A DNA stretch of 64,000 bases, from assembly GCF_038784515.1 (NCBI RefSeq), contig NZ_CP152376.1, positions 1,054,001 through 1,118,000 of the forward strand, given 5' to 3'. The notes beneath the pieces were generated by a model. The model ran no database searches, was not told where the DNA came from, and worked only from the letters and a program-made list of their open reading frames with translations. Origin of the DNA: Rhodoferax sp. GW822-FHT02A01 (GTDB taxonomy: Bacteria > Pseudomonadota > Gammaproteobacteria > Burkholderiales > Burkholderiaceae_C). Shown piece by piece: positions 57,853 to 64,000 of this stretch; the first letter of the stretch is position 1, and each line of letters begins with the position of its first letter. The position numbers and the translations under genes are program-made.

Positions 57853-58081
57853 CCGTACCGAGTTGGTCGAAGAACTGAACGCCACCGACGAGCGCTACGT
57901 GCGCAAGAAGCTGGCACTGAACGGGTACTTGGACTGGCAGCGACCTGTCGCGCAGCATTGGCTAGACGAACGGAACACGGAGCGTGTGGCCGCTGCGCGC
58001 CGATGGACAACCATGTTAACAATCATCGGTATCGTGGTGGCTGTTATCGGCCTCATCGTGCGCCACTACAGCGGTGGCTGA
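57839..58081 (+). CDS. small one-TM membrane protein
   Basis: 80 aa; start behind GGAGGAGCGCCCG. A charged helical N-part (NRTELVEELNATDERYVRKK) is followed by a single TM near residues 58-75 (MLTIIGIVVAVIGLIV) and a short tail. It could anchor or tether neighbours at the membrane. No family recognised. Confidence 0.65.
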   Translation: MLPSNRTELVEELNATDERYVRKKLALNGYLDWQRPVAQHWLDERNTERVAAARRWTTMLTIIGIVVAVIGLIVRHYSGG

Positions 58082-58132
58082 TTCCCTAGCGCACGAAAAT
58101 GAGACATTTTCTGACGCGTGAAGGAGCCAGGG

Positions 58133-58390
58133 ATGGAACCTGCTGTGTACGGAGCAGTCTTTGCCAGGATTGTTCTGCTGTGGGACGGGATCAAGTGGCA
58201 GAGCGACCATCAAACGCGCATTGACGCGCTCCTGTTGACTGGCCTGAAGAGCTACAACATGCCGCAGTACAAGAGGCAGACTCTGATGACTATGGATGCG
58301 ATCAACAGGAGCAACGCTTGGCGTGCACGTCGCTGCCTTACTGGATGCTATCTTCTACGAAGTCAAATAAGGAGGGGCAGTAATGTTTGA
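58133..58390 (+). CDS. small unrecognised protein upstream of sir2
   Basis: 85 aa. AAGGAG lies 6 bases before ATG 58133, a near-ideal site. Sequence EPAVYGAVFARIVLLWDGIK to a basic C-terminus. Its end overlaps the sir2 start by 8 bp, which supports translation coupling and a place in the same operon. Confidence 0.5.
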   Translation: MEPAVYGAVFARIVLLWDGIKWQSDHQTRIDALLLTGLKSYNMPQYKRQTLMTMDAINRSNAWRARRCLTGCYLLRSQIRRGSNV

Positions 58391-59525
58391 ATCGATTGAA
58401 CCACTGGATGCATACAACAAGAACATCAACATACTAATTGGCTCAGGAGCTTCAGCGGACTTGTTCCCAACTCTTGCTCTCGCGATCAAGGGAACCAAAG
58501 GTGAATGGGAGACGATTGAGACTCTCGCCGCCAGGTTTGAGACTTCACAGGAGAAGCGAACTGCGTTGTTCATGCACTACTACAACACGTGCATTTTTCC
58601 AGTTCAAACCTTCACGCCCAGTGCAGTCACATCCGACAAGGGAAAAGCCAATCTTGAAAATTATGGAGTTTTCCTGAAAACCCTTCTTGGGCTGCTAGAC
58701 AGAAGGAAGGATCTCAATCGCAAGATCAACATCTTCACGACCAACTATGACGGATGCTTGGCTCACAGTGCCGACAACATTCTCATGAAGGGCTCGCATG
58801 ATTTCGTGGTCAACGATGGCACTTCAGGCTTTCACAGAAAGCACCTGCATGCCAAAAACTTCAGCACCTTCCAGTGCCAGACAGGTATTTTTGAGCGAAG
58901 CAGCTACGGAGTGCCCCAGCTCAACATCATCCATCTCCATGGTTCTGTCTACTGGTCAATAAGTGGCGACAGGATTGAAGTCAAGTATGTCAACGACTTC
59001 AGGAACATGATCCATAAAAAGACGCTGGAGAAGATTGGCAAGTTTTCCGAGTACCTTACGACCGATGGTGGCAGCACGGCAAAAATTCCATCCGTAAACT
59101 TCACGTTTGCACAAAGAGAGAATTTCTGGACCGAGTACAACAAGCTGCCCATCGTCAATCCCACCAAGTGGAAGTTTCACGAGACTGTTTTTGAAGAGCA
59201 TTACTATCAGATGCTCAGGTTCTTGAGCTATGAGCTTGAGAAACCCAATTCCATTCTGATCACTTTCGGCTTTTCCTTTGCCGATGAGCACATCAGAAAG
59301 CTGGTGCAACGCTCCCTATCTAACCCTCAACTTCAAACATTCATCTGTTGCTACAGCCAAAGCGGTGCTGAGAGCATGAGGGAGGAATTCAAGCTCTGGA
59401 AGAACGTGATCGTCATTGGTCCGCCCGATGGTGAAAAACTGGACTTCACCAACTTCAATAAGTACATCTTCTCTCTCAAGGCTGAGAAGTATGAAACGCC
59501 GGTTGAAGACAAGGACGCTCTATGA
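58383..59525 (+). CDS. SIR2-family NAD-consuming defence protein
   Basis: 380 aa. SIR2 fold: NILIGSGASADLFP at 16-29 for NAD, NIFTTNYDGCLAHS near 114-127, INIIHLHGSVYW with the active-site His near 184, and ITFGFSFADEHIRKLVQRSL near 295. Preceded by GGAGGGG. Its stop overlaps the HerA gene as ATGA. Sir2-HerA pairs are known anti-phage systems in which the complex depletes NAD or attacks DNA; this looks like such a pair. Confidence 0.9.
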   Translation: MFESIEPLDAYNKNINILIGSGASADLFPTLALAIKGTKGEWETIETLAARFETSQEKRTALFMHYYNTCIFPVQTFTPSAVTSDKGKANLENYGVFLKTLLGLLDRRKDLNRKINIFTTNYDGCLAHSADNILMKGSHDFVVNDGTSGFHRKHLHAKNFSTFQCQTGIFERSSYGVPQLNIIHLHGSVYWSISGDRIEVKYVNDFRNMIHKKTLEKIGKFSEYLTTDGGSTAKIPSVNFTFAQRENFWTEYNKLPIVNPTKWKFHETVFEEHYYQMLRFLSYELEKPNSILITFGFSFADEHIRKLVQRSLSNPQLQTFICCYSQSGAESMREEFKLWKNVIVIGPPDGEKLDFTNFNKYIFSLKAEKYETPVEDKDAL

Positions 59526-61297
59526 GCATCGTCATAGGCGAAGTCATTGCCGTATCAGGTATTCGCATATCACTGCGTATCTTTGAAGACTCCAGCCTGG
59601 AAACTATTTTCTATGAAGGGGTGAAGTACAGAGGTGTGTCGCTTAGAGAGCATGTAACCATTCAACGCGGGTTCATAGAAATCGTTTGCCTTGTAGAAGG
59701 CGAATATCTTGATGAACGCAAGATGGATGCTGATGCCGATAAGACCCAGTACATCCGCAAGGTTGATGTTCGTCCCATTGGCTACATCATGGATGACAAG
59801 TTCTTTGAGGGCGTGAAGTACATGCCAATGATCAGGGATAAGGCATCCCTGCTCGGCGAGCCCATGGTGAGCAAAATTTACGGAGCCGAGGGCAAGACCA
59901 ACTTTTCCATTGGTTCAATGCTCAAGGAGAACGTACCCATCAACCTGCCATGGACACGCATCTTCAACAGCCACCTTGGAATCTTTGGCAATACAGGCAG
60001 CGGCAAATCCAACACGCTGGCAAAGCTCTATACAACTCTCTTCAACGAAAAGCTTCCCGCCCTCAAGCACAAGAGCCAGTTCGTCATCATTGACTTCAAT
60101 GGCGAGTACACCGAGGGGCAGATCCTGCCCGCCAGTGACAAGCAAGTAACGATGCTGGATTCCAAGAAGGGCAAGCACAAGTTCAAGATTGAAGCCTCCC
60201 ATTTCTGGGATGCTGAAACCCTCAGCTTGCTCTTCCAGGCCACAACCAACACACAGCAACCATTCCTGCGGCGCGTGCTAACTGGCAAGGAAAGATTCAA
60301 GGACGTGCCACTTGAGCGCTACATTGAAAAGACCTTTGAGAAGGCTTTCAGTGCCAGTGAGCCAAAACCTGATGCGCTTGAATTGAGCCGTGAGATAGCC
60401 AGAATCATTGATTGCGAAAAATTGCAGGATCACCTCAAGGGCATCACCTACAACGCTAAGCACAAGTATTTCAAAGATACAGACGGCAATTTCTACAACT
60501 CTGACAGTGACGGTTTTGTAGCCCATCTAAAACCGCTGCTGGATGCGCACGTGGATGTTGCCGACATGGACCAGTTCACGGAACTCATCCTGAGATGCTA
60601 CCTTCAGCTATGTTCAGATGTCGTGCTGGGGTATGCCCAGTACGAGCACATCCAGCCGGTAATTTCTAGGGCAAAGTCATCCATCACGGCTCTTCGCAAC
60701 GTGCTTGAAATCGTGGATGTGCCACCGCCTCCACATCTCCTGCATGTCATCTCGCTCAAGAAGTGCAAGAACGAAATCAAGAAAATCTTGCCGCTACTCA
60801 TCGCCAAAAACTTCTACACGAACCACAGGGATTCAGAGAACCTAAAGAGCCCACCAACTCGGACTCTTCATCTCATTATTGACGAGGCTCACAACATCCT
60901 GTCAGAGCAATCCACCCGCGAGCATGAAATCTGGAAAGACTACCGGCTTGAGCTTTTCGAGGAAATCATTAAGGAGGGCCGCAAGTACGGCGTCTACCTC
61001 ACTCTCTCCAGCCAGCGACCGGCCGACATCTCGCCCACCATCGTTTCGCAGATCCACAACTTTTTCATCCACCGGCTGGTAAACGAGCGCGACCTCATGC
61101 TGCTGGACAACACCATCAGCACACTAGACTCGTCCTCAAAGGCACTGATACCCACCCTTGCCAGAGGTTGCTGTGTGGTCACAGGCACTGCATTCGACCT
61201 GCCCATGATCCTGAAGATTGACCCGCTGCTAAAGGAGCATCGCCCCAGTAGTGATGACGTCAACCTGCAAGAGCTTTGGGCATTACCACCAGCCTAA
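59522..61297 (+). CDS. HerA-type ATPase of Sir2-HerA system
   Basis: 591 aa. N-terminal HAS-barrel-like part (residues 1-110), then Walker A LGIFGNTGSGKSNTLAKLYT near 152-171, QFVIIDFNGEYTEGQIL, Walker B LHLIIDEAHNILSEQS near 450-465, and LSSQRPADISPTIVSQIHNF near 494-513. HerA/FtsK-type hexameric translocase. Translationally coupled to sir2. The base composition of this pair looks lower in G+C than that of Wadjet, suggesting a separate origin. Confidence 0.92.
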   Translation: MSIVIGEVIAVSGIRISLRIFEDSSLETIFYEGVKYRGVSLREHVTIQRGFIEIVCLVEGEYLDERKMDADADKTQYIRKVDVRPIGYIMDDKFFEGVKYMPMIRDKASLLGEPMVSKIYGAEGKTNFSIGSMLKENVPINLPWTRIFNSHLGIFGNTGSGKSNTLAKLYTTLFNEKLPALKHKSQFVIIDFNGEYTEGQILPASDKQVTMLDSKKGKHKFKIEASHFWDAETLSLLFQATTNTQQPFLRRVLTGKERFKDVPLERYIEKTFEKAFSASEPKPDALELSREIARIIDCEKLQDHLKGITYNAKHKYFKDTDGNFYNSDSDGFVAHLKPLLDAHVDVADMDQFTELILRCYLQLCSDVVLGYAQYEHIQPVISRAKSSITALRNVLEIVDVPPPPHLLHVISLKKCKNEIKKILPLLIAKNFYTNHRDSENLKSPPTRTLHLIIDEAHNILSEQSTREHEIWKDYRLELFEEIIKEGRKYGVYLTLSSQRPADISPTIVSQIHNFFIHRLVNERDLMLLDNTISTLDSSSKALIPTLARGCCVVTGTAFDLPMILKIDPLLKEHRPSSDDVNLQELWALPPA

Positions 61298-61593
61298 AAC
61301 CCGTCCCCACGGGCATTAGGAACAGCTCGCATCTTCCGGAAAAAACGCCTAGGGCAGGTCAACAAGGACACCCATAGGTTGATAGTGCGTGCCACTCCCT
61401 GATTAAAGGGCTGTTTACAGCAGAAGTTAGGCTCAGTGCGATTCGTGCAACGCGCTAGGGTGTCAGTGGCAACTCGGCACAAGTGCTAGAAGCCTGTCAA
61501 GTAAATGCCGACGACAACAGTTATATCCTTGAACCGATCACAATCTATCGGTCACAGTGGTCTTCACCCAACTGCGCTGTCAGTAGTGTGTGC

Positions 61594-62274
61594 TCAAGGC
61601 GCAGGACCGGAACTGCACCCTTGGGTAACCGGCCTTGAGGGAGGGGGGGGCGCTGGCGCCGGGGCACTCCGCTTAGGAACTTTCCGTTTTGCTTCGAGTT
61701 TTGCGTTCGAACTTGCCTGAGCTTTCAGAGTTGCCGCCAATTCTGCTTTGAGTTCCCCCAATGCTTTTCCTTCGGCTGATAGCTGTGCACCAAAGCTGTT
61801 ATTGGAATCGACACATCTCGCGAGGCTACCGGCCAACAGCGCAATCTCTTGCTTATCCGTAGCTGCCAATAAACTAGGCTGCACTTTCGGATATGCAATA
61901 GAGAAGATCACAAGGAGAAGACCGCTAAGGGTTGCAACAATCACCCCCCTTAGGAAGGTCTTCTCAGAAACGTACATCAAGTTTCCTTTGCGCGTAAGCA
62001 AAGGTTCGTTTCGACGTACGAGATCGATGAGATGCAATGCCCACTGACGGCGGAAATCTGGGTCAGTTAGTGCGAAGTCTTGTAAGCTGGCCGAGTTGAT
62101 AACGTAGTGTGGATCACGCGTGCGAACTCTAATTGCATAGAGAGCAGCCACGACTAGATATACCACCGCGACGGCGAAAAGAGCCGAGACGATTACCTTC
62201 AAATAGATCGAACCCCCGATCCTGTCTGTTAGCAATGCGGGGAGCGCAATCAGAATACTAAAAGATACAGCCAC
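61594..62274 (-). CDS. membrane protein, C-terminal part of a frameshifted gene
   Basis: 226 codons. TMs near residues 3-12 and 25-48, then NSASLQDFALTDPDFRRQWA, another TM (GVIVATLSGLLLVIFSIAYP) and a Lys/Pro-rich tail with PAPAPPPPSRP. The frame extends upstream as SIEDKATTFLTGVAVSFSIL. With one more A in the A-run at about 62311-62317 it would join the 89-codon frame at 62250-62519 into one protein of about 308 aa. The TM layout resembles membrane effectors of the Pycsar/SLATT kind, but I cannot assign a family. Confidence 0.65.
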   Translation of the reverse strand: MAVSFSILIALPALLTDRIGGSIYLKVIVSALFAVAVVYLVVAALYAIRVRTRDPHYVINSASLQDFALTDPDFRRQWALHLIDLVRRNEPLLTRKGNLMYVSEKTFLRGVIVATLSGLLLVIFSIAYPKVQPSLLAATDKQEIALLAGSLARCVDSNNSFGAQLSAEGKALGELKAELAATLKAQASSNAKLEAKRKVPKRSAPAPAPPPPSRPVTQGCSSGPAP

Positions 62275-62519
62275 ACCTGTAAGGAAGGTAGTAGCCTTGT
62301 CTTCAATGCTTTTTTTCTGTCTATTTCGCTCTTATAAATGGCTTCGGCAATTGCTAGGTGACTTTGCTGCACATCTGGTGCAACCGATTTTTTACTTTTA
62401 AATAAAGTAACGATCGGGTCTTCATCCGGCAATTGATCAGTTGGTCCATAGAGCAAAAGTTCGTAGGGCGGATATAAAAAACCCCATGCACGCTTCATGA
62501 AGCAACGCAGGCTCATCAC
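62250..62519 (-). CDS. N-terminal part of the frameshifted membrane protein
   Basis: 89 codons starting with ATG 62519, which overlaps the ATP-grasp stop as ATGA. LRCFMKRAWGFLYPPYELLL and QQSHLAIAEAIYKSEIDRKK precede a seven-A run. After it this frame soon ends (stop at 62250), while the +1 frame gives a natural TM protein. Either slippage at A7 makes both products, or the gene is broken. Confidence 0.6.
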   Translation of the reverse strand: MMSLRCFMKRAWGFLYPPYELLLYGPTDQLPDEDPIVTLFKSKKSVAPDVQQSHLAIAEAIYKSEIDRKKALKTRLLPSLQVWLYLLVF

Positions 62520-63484
62520 GCCTCCCTTGCAAGAAGAATGTCACAAAGGGCAGCACTGATAGGAGCTCCCACAGCCTTCTCCAACCATCCCCATTCGCCA
62601 TTCGGATTTATCTCAAGAAAAAAGAAATCACCCGCATACTCGACCAAATCTATCGCCCCAAACGTCAGTCCGGCATGAGCGACAAATTGCCTGCACAATT
62701 GTTCTATCGAACGTGGAATATCGGCCACCTCAAACTTTACATTTGCCTCTCGAGTGCGCCAATCCAAAGCACTCTCCAAGCATTCTTCATTGGAAGAGGT
62801 AATCCGCACAGGGAGTACTTTGTCACCAATCACAGTAACGCGGTAATCAATCTTGGGCGACAGCATCTGTTGAAATATGCTGGGTGCTATCGACAATGAC
62901 TCATTATTTTGCAAATCAGCGAGTGTGACGACATTAGAAAATATGAAGAAGTCTTGCTCTGTTTCCTCAATCAGCGGCGCGTAGAGTGCCTTGGCAACGA
63001 TACAACCGCCCTCAGCCTCGCAGAAAGCACGGATTTCCTCACCCCTATTTGAAATCAAAGTCCTGGGAACGCGAAAGCCCAGTTCTGATGCAAGTTGAAG
63101 CTGACGGAGCTTGCTCTCCATCTGATCATTCGTCGTAGGAGGATTTATCCAGCGAACGTCTCTCAAAAGCTCAAGTGCTTCCAAACACGCGTGCCATTGA
63201 TCACTGGCGAACTTTTGGATAGCGTCGGAAGGTTTCTGATCTTGAGGTACGTAGTCATATGGTTTTCCTGGGCGTCTGCACCAAATCGCAGTCACACCTT
63301 GCGAAAGATCAAAGGTCTTTGCCCCTTTTCCGATTACGAGACATGGGCCCGGAAAGCGAAAAACGACCCCATCTTTAGTTAAATCTTCTGTGTTGATTCG
63401 CAGAAACTTCGCGCGGCGTGCCTTGAGTTCACGGACGACGAAGTCAACAGTGATATCCCACTTGTTTGAGAGGATGAGGATCAT
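62516..63484 (-). CDS. MvdC/MvdD-like ATP-grasp ligase (graspetide maturase)
   Basis: 322 aa. It begins MILILSNKWDITVDFVVREL and has FLRINTEDL, INPPTTNDQMESKLRQLQLA, RVTVIGDKVLPVRITSS, FGAIDLVEYAGDFFFLEINP and NGEWGWLEKAVG, the conserved end of the omega-ester/amide peptide ligases that make microviridin-like graspetides. Key metal ligands Asp, Glu and Asn are in place. It lies 9 bp after a small peptide gene with a leader-like motif, the usual order for a RiPP precursor and its enzyme. Confidence 0.88.
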   Translation of the reverse strand: MILILSNKWDITVDFVVRELKARRAKFLRINTEDLTKDGVVFRFPGPCLVIGKGAKTFDLSQGVTAIWCRRPGKPYDYVPQDQKPSDAIQKFASDQWHACLEALELLRDVRWINPPTTNDQMESKLRQLQLASELGFRVPRTLISNRGEEIRAFCEAEGGCIVAKALYAPLIEETEQDFFIFSNVVTLADLQNNESLSIAPSIFQQMLSPKIDYRVTVIGDKVLPVRITSSNEECLESALDWRTREANVKFEVADIPRSIEQLCRQFVAHAGLTFGAIDLVEYAGDFFFLEINPNGEWGWLEKAVGAPISAALCDILLAREA

Positions 63485-63493
63485 GGGCGTGGT

Positions 63494-63721
63494 CTAGCGC
63501 CACATCCGCCGGTCCTTATTGTCCTCACCCTTTTCAATATCGGCTTTCTTTGTCATGGGACCATTTTTTCCGGCTTGATCTATGGCAAATGGAGCATCCA
63601 TGTGTCCCGTCCATCGCACCATGTCCTCTACATCGTCATAAACGTATTCCCTATTTGGGCTGACGCGCCCTGGAGACATACAAGGTTTCGCAAAGTTGAC
63701 CAAAAAAGGGACGGACGGCAT
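63494..63721 (-). CDS. candidate graspetide precursor peptide
   Basis: 75 aa; AGGAG lies 9 bases before the ATG. The N-terminus has PFLVNFAKP, similar to the PFF.RFL / PFG.RFA leader helices bound by ATP-grasp ligases. Then come YVYDDVEDM and DAPFAID. The C-terminal core is rich in possible linking residues (Thr, Lys, Asp, Glu): MTKKADIEKGEDNKDRRMW. Lactone or lactam bridges between acidic residues and Thr or Lys would be expected. The repeat-free core differs from the standard TxKYPSD microviridin core. Confidence 0.65.
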   Translation of the reverse strand: MPSVPFLVNFAKPCMSPGRVSPNREYVYDDVEDMVRWTGHMDAPFAIDQAGKNGPMTKKADIEKGEDNKDRRMWR

Positions 63722-63846
63722 TTGAATATTCTCCTAATTGCAATCGACTGGATAACACGAGTCATCGGGGCCGCAGGATCTCGCTCAAGTATCACTATTT
63801 GAGCATTATAAAAGAGCCTCCGGCAGCTTATCGTAAGAGCGCTGCA

Positions 63847-64000
63847 ATGATCCAAGTTACTTGGGCTCAATTGAGGCAGGACATTATGGGTGACGTGAGG
63901 CTTGCAACTCTGATTATTTCTCTTCTAATTCCGTCTGCTCAATGGCCTACGCGTGCCGCGCTGGAAAGTTATGAGAGGCTAAACGGCCTATTCATCAAGC
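63847..64000 (+). CDS. partial reading frame at the window edge
   Basis: From ATG 63847 a frame stays open for 51 codons to the window end: MIQVTWAQLRQDIMGDVRLA, a short hydrophobic stretch LATLIISLLIPSA, then a polar part. Divergent from the graspetide cassette. No recognisable domain and only a weak ribosome-binding site, so it may or may not be a gene. Confidence 0.35.
   Translation, partial: MIQVTWAQLRQDIMGDVRLATLIISLLIPSAQWPTRAALESYERLNGLFIK

Overview
The window looks like a chromosomal accessory region of a betaproteobacterium, probably Burkholderiales of the Comamonadaceae type (Rhodoferax/Polaromonas-like). This is inferred from gene content: a GltIJKL system with a chemoreceptor, orphan periplasmic binding proteins beside c-di-GMP enzymes, a Lys/Ala-rich phasin- or H1-like protein, IS3-family elements, and eutBC with a polyamine-type ABC transporter. 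I see no rRNA, tRNA or CRISPR array.

Layout. (1) 0.4-11.3 kb: a DMT exporter, three orphan type-3 periplasmic binding proteins (1563, 5468, 8463), a membrane PAS-PAS-GGDEF-EAL protein and a GAF-GGDEF diguanylate cyclase. An IS3-family (IS407-type) element sits at 6952-8164 with 4-bp target repeats and a nonsense mutation in its transposase. An IS3 remnant abuts a truncated cation antiporter at 9.2-10.2 kb. (2) 11.7-19.7 kb: a Lys/Ala-rich protein, a LysR regulator, and a minus-strand operon gltI-racemase-chemoreceptor-gltJ-gltK-gltL for acidic amino acid uptake, metabolism and taxis. (3) 20.1-25.9 kb: a redox operon (iron-type alcohol dehydrogenase, NAD(P)-binding protein, MFS exporter, aldo/keto reductase, cupin) divergent from its probable LysR regulator, with a perfect palindrome between them. 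(4) 26.4-36.2 kb: an amine-catabolism locus. MocR regulator, FAD amine/amino-acid oxidase and ethanolamine ammonia-lyase (eutB, eutC) run leftward. A spermidine/putrescine-type ABC transporter and a RidA protein run rightward from a shared control region. (5) 36.8-38.8 kb: a GNAT acetyltransferase, a secreted protein and an XRE regulator.

(6) 39.1-47.6 kb: a compact minus-strand operon xis-int-(helical protein A)-(double AAA ATPase)-(helical protein B, a paralogue of A)-four unrecognised proteins. It is controlled divergently by an 81-aa Cro/CI-type repressor through three matching operator-like sequences. I do not recognise this as a described system and consider it one of the two best candidates here.

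(7) 47.6-64 kb: a defence island. It holds a complete Wadjet locus (jetA-D), preceded by two tiny ORFs that enter jetA through successive ATGA overlaps downstream of a palindrome-bearing promoter. Two HEPN-type proteins follow, then a Sir2-HerA pair led by three small genes (winged-helix-like, one-TM, 85-aa). Last is a minus-strand cassette of a candidate graspetide (omega-ester RiPP) precursor, an MvdC/MvdD-like ATP-grasp ligase and a membrane protein split by a frameshift at a 7-A run. The RiPP cassette is the second candidate for something undescribed.

All functional calls rest on reading motifs and gene order by eye. No database search was possible.
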